Assembly (NCBI GenBank): GCA_001298545.1
Contig: LJCX01000027.1
Location: 124,001 to 188,000 of the forward strand
DNA: 64,000 nt
Origin: Actinobacteria bacterium OV320
GTDB taxonomy: Bacteria > Actinomycetota > Actinomycetes > Streptomycetales > Streptomycetaceae
Direction: 5' to 3'
Shown: positions 34,183-42,686 of the stretch, in pieces
Layout: each line of letters begins with the position of its first letter
Position numbering within the stretch: position 1 is the first letter of the stretch
Made by a program: the position numbers and the translations under genes
The notes under the pieces: model-generated
The model's input: only the letters and a program-made list of their open reading frames with translations
What the model was told of the DNA's origin: nothing
Database searches by the model: none

Positions 34183-35653
34183 GCGCCGAGGTCGCCGACC
34201 GCCTGGTCGGCTTCGTCGCCGCGCTGCGCGCGCACGGTCTGCGCGTCGGCACCGGCGAGTCGGTGGACGCCGCCGAGGCCGCGGCGGCGCTGGGGTTCGC
34301 GGAGCGCGGACTGCTGCGCGAGGGGCTGGCCGCGACGCTGCTGCACTCGACGGACCAGCGGCGGGTGTTCGACACCGTCTTCGACCTGTACTTCCCGCGC
34401 GGCGTCGGCGCGCCCCAGGGCGAGCCCGGCGACCGTGACGATCTGCGTGACCGGCTGGCCGCCGCACTCGCCGCCGACGACGACGCGATGCTGGCCCGGT
34501 TGGCGATCGAGGCCGTCGACGGGCTGGGCGGGTACGGGAGTTCACCGGGCGCGGACGGCTGGTCGTCGTACCAGACGCTGGAACGCCTGCGTCCGCAGAC
34601 GCTGTTGGCGCGGGTGCGGGACGACGTCCGGGCCCGGGGCGGTGACGTCGGGTTCACCGACCGGCTCCTCGAGGACGAGATCCGGCGCCGCATCGAGGCC
34701 TTCCGCGCCCTGGTGGCCGGGGAGGCGCGGCGCCGGGTGGCGGAGGGGCGGGGGGGGGGGGCGGTGACGTCGGGTTCACCGACCGGCTCCTCGAGGACGA
34801 GATCCGGCGCCGCATCGAGGCCTTCCGCGCCCTGGTGGCCGGGGAGGCGCGGCGCCGGGTGGCGGAGCGGCGGGGGCGGGACGAGATCGCCCGGCGGGCG
34901 GTGGCGCCGACCGCCGACCGGGTCGACTTCCTGTACGCGGGCAAGGACCGGCTGGCCGAACTGCGGCGGACGGTACAGCCGTTGGCCCGAAAGCTGGCGA
35001 CCAGGATGGCCGCGCGGCGCCGCCGGGCCGCCCGGGGCACCATCGACCTGCGGCGGACCCTGCGCGGCTCGCTCTCGACGGGCGGCGTGCCGATGCGGCC
35101 CGTGCTGCGCCGCCGGCGTCCCGCCCGCCCCGAACTGGTGCTGCTGTGCGATGTCTCGGGGTCGGTGTCCGGCTTCTCCGACTTCACGATGCTGCTGGTG
35201 CAGGCGCTGCACGACCAGTTCAGCAAGGTGCGGGTGTTCGCCTTCGTCAACCGGATCGACGAGGTGACCGGCCTCCTCGAACACGGCGCGGCCGACCCGG
35301 AGGGCCTCGGCGCCCGCATCCGGGCGGAGGCCGATCTGACGGGATATCACGGCAGCAGTGACTACGGCGTGGCCCTGGGTGAGTTCATCGAGCGGTACGG
35401 TGCGGCGGTCGGCCCGCGCACCACGGTGTTCGTGCTCGGCGACGCGCGGACGAACATGAGCGACCCGAACCTGCCGGCGGTCCGGCAGATCGCCGAACAG
35501 GCCCGTCACGCGCACTGGTTGAACCCGGAGCCCCGTTCCCTGTGGGGTACGGGCGACTCGGCCGCCCCCGAGTACGCCGGGTCGATCGCGATGCACGAGT
35601 GCCGCAACGCCCACCAACTCGGCGCCCTGGTGAGCCGGTTGATCCCGGTCTAG
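34179..35653 (+). CDS. CoxE-like VWA protein, frame broken by a 122-bp duplication
   Basis: N-terminal part (frame of 34179) reads VADRLVGFVAALRAHGLRVG; the C-terminal part (frame of 34835, stop 35653) holds the VWA domain with metal-site motif LLCDVSGSVSGFSD and later VLGDARTN. A perfect 106-bp repeat with offset 122 bp at 34640/34762 shifts the frame by two. Removing 122 bp leaves 1353 bp, exactly 451 codons, an intact CoxE-type gene of 450 aa. The copies are joined by a G12 run, so a sequencing or assembly error is the likelier cause than a true mutation. Partner of the MoxR ATPase upstream. Confidence 0.85.
34640..34867. repeat. 106-bp perfect direct repeat with G12 junction
   Basis: 34640-34745 equals 34762-34867 base for base. 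Between them lies GGGC followed by G12 (34750-34761), where the second copy has CGGCGGGGGCGGG at the same place. The pattern suits two contig ends joined without trimming. Confidence 0.85.
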
Positions 35654-35670
35654 CCGTATGCGGCGCCGCC

Positions 35671-36030
35671 CTACTGCGCCTTCGCGTAGTCCTTGGCCAT
35701 CGCCCCGGCGAAGTCGTACACCACGCACTGTTCGTCGCCCACGACCCACGCGTCATGGCCGGGCGAGACCACGAAGACGTCGCCCGGGCCCAGTTCGCCC
35801 TCGCCGCCCTCGTCCATGGTGATGTGCATACGGCCCTGGACCACGTATCCGTTGTGGTGGATCTGGCAGGTGTCGGTGCCCGCCAGCGACGCGAGCGACT
35901 CGGACCAGCGCCATCCCGGTTCGAAGGTCGCCACGGCGAAGTCGAGCCCCGTCATATGGACGGCCTCGAGGTGCCCCCGGGGGAAATCGCGCCGCTCGTC
36001 CGGCTTTTCGAGCGCCTTCACTTCCATCAT
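35671..36030 (-). CDS. Cupin-domain protein
   Basis: 119-aa single-domain cupin. Metal-motif region CQIHHNGYVVQGRMHITMDEG gives the His pair and Glu-equivalent positions of motif 1; motif 2 is GDVFVVSPGHDAWVVGDE. Probably a small-molecule-binding or response protein; target unknown. ATG at 36030 (a second ATG follows directly) with GGAAGGAGGAG upstream. Convergent with the VWA gene, 18 bp apart. Confidence 0.83.
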   Translation of the reverse strand: MMEVKALEKPDERRDFPRGHLEAVHMTGLDFAVATFEPGWRWSESLASLAGTDTCQIHHNGYVVQGRMHITMDEGGEGELGPGDVFVVSPGHDAWVVGDEQCVVYDFAGAMAKDYAKAQ

Positions 36031-36173
36031 GACGCTCCTCCTTCCGGCCGCGCCTCACCGCGGCCGGGGCCGGACTCCCCCGGCGGCTCTGGGCGTCGCC
36101 GGTCGGGGGCCGAGCCCCACCCCTCCATCCTCCGCCCGTCGCGCGGGGGGCGCCAATCGGTGGTAGCGGCCCC

Positions 36174-37148
36174 TCAGACGCCGCCGCACAGCTCGGCGAA
36201 GCGGCCGGTGTCGATGTTGCCGCCGGAGACGATCACGCCGACGCGCCGGGGCAGGGCGCCGGCCCGCCCGGAGAGGAGGGCGGCGAGCGGGGTGGCGCCG
36301 CTCGGCTCCACGACGATCTTCAGGCGTTCGAAGGCGAACCGCATGGCCGCGCGGATCTCGTCGTCGCAGACCAGGGCGATGTCGTCCACGAGCCGCCGGT
36401 TCACCGAGAAGGTCAGCTCCCCCGGTGTGTGCAGGGCCTGGCCGTCGGCGATGGTGCGCGGCACCGGGATCTCGACCCGTCGGCCCGCCTCCAGCGACCG
36501 TTTGGTGTCGTCCCCGGCCTCCGGTTCCACACCGACGATCCGGGTGCCCGGCCGCAGCCCCTTGACCGCGGTCGCGCTGCCGGCGATCAGTCCGCCGCCC
36601 CCGACCGGCACCAGCAGGGCGTCCAGTTCACCCGCCTCCTCCAGGAGTTCCAGGGCGGCGGTGCCCTGGCCCGCCATGACGTGCGGGTGCTCGTAGGGCG
36701 GGATGAGCGCGAGTCCCCGGTCGGCGGCCAGCGCCTCGGCGACGGCCACCCGGTCTTCGGTGTAGCGGTCGTAGGTCACGATCTCGGCGCCGTAGCCCTC
36801 CGTCGCGGCCCGCTTGGAGCCGGGCGCGTCCTCGGGCATGACGATCACCGCGGTGGTGCCGAGCTCCCGCGCGGCCAGGGCGACGGCCTGGGCGTGGTTG
36901 CCCGAGGAGTACGCGGCGATGCCCCGGGCGAGCTGCTCGGGGGCCAGCCGGGAGGCCGCGTTGTAGGCGCCGCGGAACTTGAACGCGCCGACGCGCTGGA
37001 AGTTCTCGCACTTCAGCAGGACCTCGGCGCCGACCAGCGCGTCCAGGGTGCGGGAGCGGAGCACGGGCGTACGGTGCGCGACGCCCTTGAGCCGGGCGGC
37101 CGCGTCGCGCACGTCGTCCAGGGTGATCGTCGGGGGTGTGGTCGTCAC
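36174..37148 (-). CDS. PLP-dependent threonine/hydroxyaspartate ammonia-lyase
   Basis: 324-aa fold-type II enzyme. PLP Lys in FKFRGAYNAA (about residue 56), Asn loop SSGNHAQAVALAA, and the glycine loop VPVGGGGLIAG. It lacks the C-terminal ACT regulatory domain of biosynthetic IlvA, so it is a catabolic type, for example threo-3-hydroxyaspartate or serine/threonine dehydratase. GTG at 37148 overlaps the stop of its DauR-like regulator (GTGA), so the regulator and enzyme are one operon. Confidence 0.88.
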   Translation of the reverse strand: MTTTPPTITLDDVRDAAARLKGVAHRTPVLRSRTLDALVGAEVLLKCENFQRVGAFKFRGAYNAASRLAPEQLARGIAAYSSGNHAQAVALAARELGTTAVIVMPEDAPGSKRAATEGYGAEIVTYDRYTEDRVAVAEALAADRGLALIPPYEHPHVMAGQGTAALELLEEAGELDALLVPVGGGGLIAGSATAVKGLRPGTRIVGVEPEAGDDTKRSLEAGRRVEIPVPRTIADGQALHTPGELTFSVNRRLVDDIALVCDDEIRAAMRFAFERLKIVVEPSGATPLAALLSGRAGALPRRVGVIVSGGNIDTGRFAELCGGV

Positions 37149-37927
37149 GGGTGTGCTCCCTCGGGGTTGTCGTCGTCGGTGCGTGCGGTGCCGGGGGTGC
37201 CGGTGCCTGCGGTTCCGTCGGCTCCGGTGCCGTCGGATCCAGTGCCGTCGGATCCAATAGCGTCGGCTCCGGTCCCTGCCGTGGCTCTGGCCTGGGAGAG
37301 GTAGCTGTAGGCGGAGGCGCGGGAGATGCCGAGGCGGGCGGCGACCTGTTCGATCGCACGGCGCACGGCGAACACGCCGCGTTCGTCCAGACCGCGGAAC
37401 AGCGTCAGGCGCCGCGACCGGTCGAGGCCTGCCCAGGTCTGTCCCTGGCGCCGCAGACGGTCGTCGAGGAGGGCGTCGACGACGGAGTCGATGTCGTCGC
37501 CGAACGTGGTCACGGGCGCCTCGGCCCGGCCGCCCGCCGCTCCAGCGAGCGCCGCCAGCAGTCCTTGCACCCGGTCCACCTCGGTGACGTCCACGTTGAC
37601 GCACAGCGCGCCGAACACCGCGCCCGTGGAGTCGCGCAGCACCATCGTGGACGACTTCACCAGCCGTCCGGCGCCGGTGCGGGTGACGTAGTTCAGCTCG
37701 TCGACGGCGTCGTCGCCGCGGGCGAGGACCCGCATGCCGATCTCGCTCATCGCCCCGCCGACCGTCCGCCCGGTCACCGATCCGGCGACGGCGACGACGG
37801 ACCGCTCCGGCCGCCGGTAGTCGTGCAGCACCACCTCGCACATCGGACCGAACGTGGCCGCGATCCCGTCCACGACGGGGGTGAGCGCACGCAGGATCAC
37901 GTCCTGCTCGGACTCCCGGGATTCCAT
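37145..37927 (-). CDS. YheO/DauR-type PAS-HTH regulator
   Basis: 260 aa: YheO-like PAS domain (about 10-120; ATFGPMCEVVLHDYRRPERS, KSSTMVLRDSTGAVFGALC) then a DauR-type HTH (DERGVFAVRRAIEQVAARL, ISRASAYSYLSQ). A low-complexity Gly/Thr/Asp/Ser tail of about 35 residues follows, made from 15-bp DNA repeats. Relatives control D-amino-acid or hydroxyaspartate catabolism. A GTCCAG dyad lies 20 bp upstream of its start, suggesting autoregulation of the operon. Confidence 0.85.
   Translation of the reverse strand: MESRESEQDVILRALTPVVDGIAATFGPMCEVVLHDYRRPERSVVAVAGSVTGRTVGGAMSEIGMRVLARGDDAVDELNYVTRTGAGRLVKSSTMVLRDSTGAVFGALCVNVDVTEVDRVQGLLAALAGAAGGRAEAPVTTFGDDIDSVVDALLDDRLRRQGQTWAGLDRSRRLTLFRGLDERGVFAVRRAIEQVAARLGISRASAYSYLSQARATAGTGADAIGSDGTGSDGTGADGTAGTGTPGTARTDDDNPEGAHP
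37205..37270. repeat. 15-bp tandem repeats inside the regulator's 3' end
   Basis: About four imperfect copies of GCCGTCGGATCCAGT-like units encode GSDGT/GADGT steps in the regulator's tail. The count is a multiple of three, so copy changes would not break the frame. Confidence 0.6.
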
Positions 37928-37946
37928 GAGTGGAATTAGACCACAC

Positions 37947-37972
37947 GTCCAGCCTCTGGACCAACAGTCCAG
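37947..37972. promoter_or_regulatory. Candidate operator of the DauR-like regulator
   Basis: GTCCAGCCTCTGGAC is a perfect 6-bp inverted repeat with a 3-bp spacer (37947-37961); a third GTCCAG half-site follows at 37967-37972. It is 20 bp upstream of the regulator start. Confidence 0.5.
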
Positions 37973-38100
37973 AACCTGCCGCTCGCGTCCACACCTTCAG
38001 GGGAACCGTCGATCAAGGGGGTGGTTCGCCAATTACCGTTTCCCTAGGATGTGTTGTCGACCGCGCCAGCCCGTGGTGCGGCGGCGTTCTGGGGGAAGAG

Positions 38101-38919
38101 ATGCAGCCTGGCAAGCAGCTGTCCACGTCGATCGATGCGGCCGTCCCCACAGCCGCACGCATGTACGACCACTACCTGGGCGGCAAGGACAACTACGCGG
38201 CCGACCGGGCGGCCTGCGAGGAACTCGACAAAGTCGTCCCGAGCACCCGCGCCCTCGCGCTGAACAACCGGCGCTTCCTCCAGCGGGTCGTGAAGACCCT
38301 GACGCAGGAGTTCGGCATCCGGCAGTTCCTGGACCACGGCTCCGGCCTGCCCACCCAGGACAACGTGCACCAGGTCGCCCAGCGCGTCGACCCCACCGCG
38401 CATGTCGTCTACGTCGACAACGACCCCATGGTGCTCGTGCACGGCCGGGCCCTGCTGGAGCAGGACGAGCGCACCACCGTCATCCACGCCGACCTGCGCG
38501 AGACCGAGGCGATCTTCACGCACGAGGACACCCTGCGGCTGATCGACTTCTCGCAGCCGGTGGCCGTGCTGTTCAACTCGGTCTTCCACTGCATCCCCGA
38601 CAGCGACACCGAGGGTCCGCAGGCGGTGGTCCGCCGGGTGACCGAACGCCTCGCGCCCGGCAGCTTCCTGGTGATGTGCCAGCTGGTCAGCGAGGACCCG
38701 GAGGTCAGGGCGTTCGTCACCGACTTCATGGACAAGGCCACGCAGGGCCACTGGGGCCGAGTGCGTCAGCAGAAGGACGTCGCCGCGTTCTTCGAGGGCA
38801 CGGAGATCCTCGACCCGGGACTGGTGGAGGTCTCCACCTGGCGGCCCGACACCGAGGTCGCGCCCCGTCAACTCACGCAGGAGTGGATCGAGTTCGGCGG
38901 AGTGGGCCGCCTGGGCTGA
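38101..38919 (+). CDS. SAM-dependent methyltransferase, PF04672 type
   Basis: 272 aa. Family opening TSIDAAVPTAARMYDHYLGGKDNY shortened here to AARMYDHYLGGKDNYAADR, then LDHGSGLPTQDNVHQVAQ (SAM-binding loop), VVYVDNDPMVLVH and VLFNSVFHCIPD. This family is abundant in Streptomyces and usually of unknown substrate. ATG at 38101 follows GGGGGAAGAG. It is followed after 11 bp by the convergent XRE regulator, a common companion of this family. Confidence 0.88.
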   Translation: MQPGKQLSTSIDAAVPTAARMYDHYLGGKDNYAADRAACEELDKVVPSTRALALNNRRFLQRVVKTLTQEFGIRQFLDHGSGLPTQDNVHQVAQRVDPTAHVVYVDNDPMVLVHGRALLEQDERTTVIHADLRETEAIFTHEDTLRLIDFSQPVAVLFNSVFHCIPDSDTEGPQAVVRRVTERLAPGSFLVMCQLVSEDPEVRAFVTDFMDKATQGHWGRVRQQKDVAAFFEGTEILDPGLVEVSTWRPDTEVAPRQLTQEWIEFGGVGRLG

Positions 38920-38930
38920 GCCGCCTCACC

Positions 38931-39854
38931 TCACGGAGCGGCGGCATATCGCCGCTCCGCCGTCTCCTTCAGCAGCGCCATCGAGGCGCGCGGATCGAGG
39001 GCCTCGTCCGCGAGCCGGTCCAGCGCGACCCGGTACTCCTCCGTCTCGTCCCGGTCCTCCAGGAAGGTCGCGCTCCTGATCTGCTCCAGGTACACGACGT
39101 CGGGCAGATCGACGCCGCCGAACCGCAGATAGGTGACCGGTATGGCCGGCGCGGAGGCATGCGTGACGTCCAACGGGACGACCTGGACCGTGACATGGGG
39201 CAGCCCGGCCAGCTCCACGAGATGGGTGAGCTGCTCGCGCATCACGTCCCGGCCGCCCAGCACCCGCAGCAGCACCGATTCGTCGAGGACCGCCCACACC
39301 CGCGGGGCGTCCGGTCTGCGCAGCAGTTCGGTGCGCCGCGTCCGCAGCTCCACCCGGCGCTCGACCTCCCGGGAGGTCGCCGAAGGCAGCCCGCGCTCGA
39401 CGACGGCACGTGCGTACGCGGGGGTCTGCAACAGACCCGGCACGTACTGGATCTCGAAGGTACGGATCGCGGTGGCCGCCTCCTGGAGGCCGACCAGCCG
39501 GTCGAACCACTCGGGCATGAGCCGCTTGTCGTAGCGCTGCCACCAGCCGGGCTCGCCCGCCTGCCGCAGCAACCGGAGCAGTACGGAGGCCTCGTGGTCG
39601 TCGGTCTCGTACAGCGACAGCAGCGCACGGACGTCCGCCTCGACGGGCGGCCTGCGACCCTTGCCCGCCTCGATGCGCGACAGCTTCGCAGGACTGAACC
39701 CGACGGCCTTCGCGGCCTGGTCCTGAGAGAATCCCGCGTCCTCCCGGATACCCGCCAACTGGACACCGACCAGCATTTTCAGCAAGGTCGGGGCGGGCTC
39801 GGCCCGGTTCAGATACGGTTCGAGGCGGGACACTCGAGGCGACTCGACAGACAT
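38931..39854 (-). CDS. XRE-family regulator with DUF5753
   Basis: 307 aa: N-terminal HTH (QLAGIREDAGFSQDQAAKAV, SPAKLSRIEAGKGRR) and a C-terminal DUF5753 ligand-like domain (EIQYVPGLLQTPAYARAV, LDESVLLRVLGG, VPLDVTHASAPAIPVTYL). In Streptomyces these pair with DUF397 proteins and HATPase proteins, as in WhiJ- and bld-type developmental loci. The DUF397 gene lies 170 bp upstream on the same strand and the HATPase gene is divergent. Confidence 0.93.
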   Translation of the reverse strand: MSVESPRVSRLEPYLNRAEPAPTLLKMLVGVQLAGIREDAGFSQDQAAKAVGFSPAKLSRIEAGKGRRPPVEADVRALLSLYETDDHEASVLLRLLRQAGEPGWWQRYDKRLMPEWFDRLVGLQEAATAIRTFEIQYVPGLLQTPAYARAVVERGLPSATSREVERRVELRTRRTELLRRPDAPRVWAVLDESVLLRVLGGRDVMREQLTHLVELAGLPHVTVQVVPLDVTHASAPAIPVTYLRFGGVDLPDVVYLEQIRSATFLEDRDETEEYRVALDRLADEALDPRASMALLKETAERRYAAAP

Positions 39855-40023
39855 CCTGACTCCCCGTGGACCGGCAGACGACAGACCGCAGTATCGCACC
39901 CGAAGGCCTCCGACCGCACGCGGCAGGGGAATTGAGCCTCCGCACAACCCCCTCGGATCGGATCGGACCGGATGCCGGGCCGGCTGCCCGGCCAAGGGCC
40001 GGCACCACATGCCGGCCCGGGCA

Positions 40024-40254
40024 TCAGACGAGGTGGTCGAACTCCCCGTCCTTCGCCCCGGCCACGAACGCGGCCACCTCGGCCGGTGTGTACACCAGCG
40101 CCGGGCCGTCGGGATCACGGGAGTTGCGCACCGCGACACCTCCCCCGACCAGGGCCGCGACCTCCACACAGTTGCCCTCGGCGTTGCTGTGACTGCTCTT
40201 GATCCAGCGGACGCCCAGCGAACTCGCCCGCACTCCGTTCGACACTGACGACAC
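40024..40254 (-). CDS. DUF397 protein
   Basis: 76 aa with the family core WIKSSHSNAEGNCVEVA, VAVRNSRDPDGPALVYT and AAFVAGAKDGEFD. DUF397 proteins act with neighbouring XRE-DUF5753 regulators, where they are thought to modulate or antagonise DNA binding. GTG at 40254 has GAGGAG 6 bp upstream. Divergent from the HATPase gene across a 20-bp palindrome. Confidence 0.9.
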   Translation of the reverse strand: MSSVSNGVRASSLGVRWIKSSHSNAEGNCVEVAALVGGGVAVRNSRDPDGPALVYTPAEVAAFVAGAKDGEFDHLV

Positions 40255-40277
40255 TGCACTCTCCTCGCTTCGTACGC

Positions 40278-40323
40278 GCAATTTCTCGTGAAATTGCACG
40301 AGGACCTCGTCAGCGTGGATAAT
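40278..40323 (+). promoter_or_regulatory. 20-bp palindrome overlapping the HATPase promoter
   Basis: GCAATTTCTCGTGAAATTGC (40278-40297): perfect 8-bp arms with a TCGT spacer. It overlaps a candidate -35 TTGCAC (40294-40299), which is 18 bp from -10 GATAAT (40318-40323). The likely binder is the adjacent XRE protein. Confidence 0.6.
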
Positions 40324-40384
40324 AGCCATGCCGTCAACCGCACTTCCAACCCGACGTCCTGACGCCGCCTCAGGGAGATGCCCC

Positions 40385-40870
40385 GTGTCATCACCTGCGC
40401 AGTTCCGGAGCCACGAGTCCGTCTCCGTGCGCGAATCCCCGAGAACCGCCGCCCTGTACCTCACGGGCAGCCGGGAGGGATTCGCCCAGGCACGGGAGTT
40501 CACCCAGCGCACCCTCGACTGCTGGTCCCTGGAGCGCTGCACCGACGACGCGGTCACCGTCGTCACGGAACTGGCCGCCAACGCCGTCCTGCACGCGCTC
40601 CCGCACACCTCGACGGACGAGTTCCACGTACGGCTCCGGCTCACCCTGCGCCGCGCGCACCTGGTGTGCGCGGTCACCGATCCGGGCGACAGCCTGCCCG
40701 TCCACTCGCGCACCGCGGACGACCTCCTGGAACACGGCCGCGGACTGCACATCATCGAGGCCCTCTCCGAACACTGGGGCTGGACCCGCCGTCCTCCCGT
40801 GGGCAAGACCGTCTGGGCGATGCTGCCGACCCACTCCCGTCCCGACCCCTACCCGACACTTGACACCTGA
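40385..40870 (+). CDS. RsbW-like HATPase (anti-sigma factor type)
   Basis: 161-aa GHKL ATPase: N box VVTELAANAVLHAL, G1 AVTDPGDSLP, G2 HGRGLHIIEALSEHWGW. Single-domain HATPases of this kind serve as anti-sigma kinases or as partners of XRE/DUF397 sets. GTG at 40385 has AGGGAG upstream; in-frame codons to 40328 lack one. The next gene starts 2 bp after its stop. Confidence 0.87.
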   Translation: MSSPAQFRSHESVSVRESPRTAALYLTGSREGFAQAREFTQRTLDCWSLERCTDDAVTVVTELAANAVLHALPHTSTDEFHVRLRLTLRRAHLVCAVTDPGDSLPVHSRTADDLLEHGRGLHIIEALSEHWGWTRRPPVGKTVWAMLPTHSRPDPYPTLDT

Positions 40871-40871
40871 C

Positions 40872-41360
40872 ATGACTGCGACGAAGAGACCCGCACCGCT
40901 CAAGGGCCTGGGACACGTGCCGTGGCCCGAGATCAAGGACTCCACCGGCTCCGCGGCGGGCATCCCCTTCCTGCTCACCACGCTCGCCCGCGGCGACGCC
41001 GAGAGCGCCGGCACGGCACTCGGCCAACTACGCCGCCGGATCTGCCAGTTCGGCTTCGTGGTCGACGAGGCGACGGCGGCCACGGTGCCCTTCCTGTGGG
41101 AACTGGTCCGGCTCCCCCAGGTCACCTGCCGCGCGGAGATCCTGGGCCTGCTGAAGAGCATCGCCGACGCCCGCCAGTGGGAGACCACCGCCGCCGCCTA
41201 CCCCAAGCTGCTGCACCACCCCGACAACTACGTGGCCTGGGAACGCGCGGCCCGGCACGCCGTCCACGCCCAGCGCGACGTCCTGCGTCACCTGCTCGCC
41301 GAGCGGGACACCGACCTCGTGCGGGCCACCACGGAACTCGCCGCGGCCCTGGCCGACTGA
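40872..41360 (+). CDS. HEAT-like hypothetical protein
   Basis: 162-aa all-helical protein with repeated helix pairs (ESAGTALGQLRRRICQFGF, AATVPFLWELVRLPQ, CRAEILGLLKSIADA, YVAWERAARHAVHA), suggesting HEAT/ARM-type repeats. No catalytic motif. ATG at 40872, 1 bp after the HATPase stop, so probably co-translated. Function unknown. Confidence 0.75.
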   Translation: MTATKRPAPLKGLGHVPWPEIKDSTGSAAGIPFLLTTLARGDAESAGTALGQLRRRICQFGFVVDEATAATVPFLWELVRLPQVTCRAEILGLLKSIADARQWETTAAAYPKLLHHPDNYVAWERAARHAVHAQRDVLRHLLAERDTDLVRATTELAAALAD

Positions 41361-41437
41361 AGCCGCCGCCGGGGGCCACGCCCCGGCCCGCGCCGCCCGT
41401 TCTGCACACCGTCGCACCCGACCGCTAGGTTGACCGC

Positions 41438-42403
41438 ATGAGCAACCTTGACCGCGCGCCCGTACCGAGTCTGTGCGGCGGCCGTGGATTCGTCGTGGCC
41501 GAACCCGTCCGTGAACTGCTGAGCCCCCGGCAGGTGAAGCTCGGCGGCTCGACCGAGGTGCGCCGGCTGCTGCCGAACCTCGGACGGCGCATGATCGGCG
41601 CCTGGGCGTTCGTCGACCACTACGGCCCTGACGACATCGCCGACGAGCCCGGAATGCAGGTCCCGCCGCATCCGCACATGGGCCTGCAGACCGTCAGCTG
41701 GCTGCACGAGGGCGAGGTGCTGCACCGCGACTCGACCGGCAGCCTCCAGACCATCCGGCCCAGGGAACTCGGGCTGATGACCTCGGGGCGGGCGATCAGC
41801 CACTCCGAGGAGAGCCCGCGGTCGCACGCCCGCTACCTGCACGGCGCCCAGCTGTGGGTCGCGCTGCCGGACGCCCACCGGCACACCGACCCCCGCTTCG
41901 AGCACCACGCCGACCTGCCCACGGTCACCGCGCCCGGCCTCAGCGCCACCGTGCTCCTCGGCGCCCTCGACGGCGCCGCCTCCCCCGGCACCACGTACAC
42001 CCCCCTCGTCGGCGCCGACCTGGCACTCGCCCGGGGCGCCGACGTCCGGCTGCCGCTGGACCCCGACTTCGAGTACGGCGTGCTGTCGATGTCCGGCGAG
42101 GCACACGTGGACGGGGTGCCCGTGCTGCCGGGCTCGATGCTCTACCTCGGCTGCGGCCGCACCGAACTGTCCCTGCGGGCCGAGTCCGACGCGGGCCTGA
42201 TGCTCCTCGGCGGCGAGCCGTTCGAGGAGGAGCTCGTCATGTGGTGGAACTTCGTCGGCCGCTCCCAGGAGGAGATCACCCAGGCCCGCGAGGACTGGAC
42301 GAACGGCACCCGCTTCGGCGAGGTGAAGGGTTACGACGGCGCACCACTGCGCGCCCCGGAACTGCCGCCGACACCGCTGAAACCGCGGGGACGGGTGCGC
42401 TGA
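41438..42403 (+). CDS. Pirin-family bicupin
   Basis: 321 aa. N-terminal cupin with pirin metal motif PPHPHMGLQTVSWLHEGEVLH (two His and Glu), then GLMTSGRAISHSEESP and HGAQLWVALPDAH. C-terminal pirin_C from about residue 190 (LSMSGEAHVDGVPVLPGSMLYL, LLLGGEPFEEELVMWWNFV). Pirins may act as quercetin dioxygenases or redox-linked regulators; role here unknown. Stands alone. Confidence 0.92.
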   Translation: MSNLDRAPVPSLCGGRGFVVAEPVRELLSPRQVKLGGSTEVRRLLPNLGRRMIGAWAFVDHYGPDDIADEPGMQVPPHPHMGLQTVSWLHEGEVLHRDSTGSLQTIRPRELGLMTSGRAISHSEESPRSHARYLHGAQLWVALPDAHRHTDPRFEHHADLPTVTAPGLSATVLLGALDGAASPGTTYTPLVGADLALARGADVRLPLDPDFEYGVLSMSGEAHVDGVPVLPGSMLYLGCGRTELSLRAESDAGLMLLGGEPFEEELVMWWNFVGRSQEEITQAREDWTNGTRFGEVKGYDGAPLRAPELPPTPLKPRGRVR

Positions 42404-42686
42404 CCCGGGAGGACGGGACTGCCGGGCCGGAGCGTCCGAGGCCGGTCCCGGGCCGCCGGCCGGCGCCCGCCCGTCCTGGTCCGCCGGTCGGCCGCGGCCC
42501 TGGATCGCGCCGGTGACCTGCGGTGACGCGGGACGAGGAGCGGTCACCCGGTGGGGACGCGGCCGGTGATCTATCGTGAGTCGGGAGTGCCGAGACGCTT
42601 ACGCATCGGGTGTCGTCGCGGCGGTGAGTCCGCCGACGCCCGCCGGTCCACCTCCCCACCGAGTCGATCCCACCGGGAGAGAAGAC

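Noticed and set aside
42404..42686. Possible gene or RNA before the DHFR-like gene
   Set aside because: No frame with a ribosome site, no hairpin or repeat strong enough to support.
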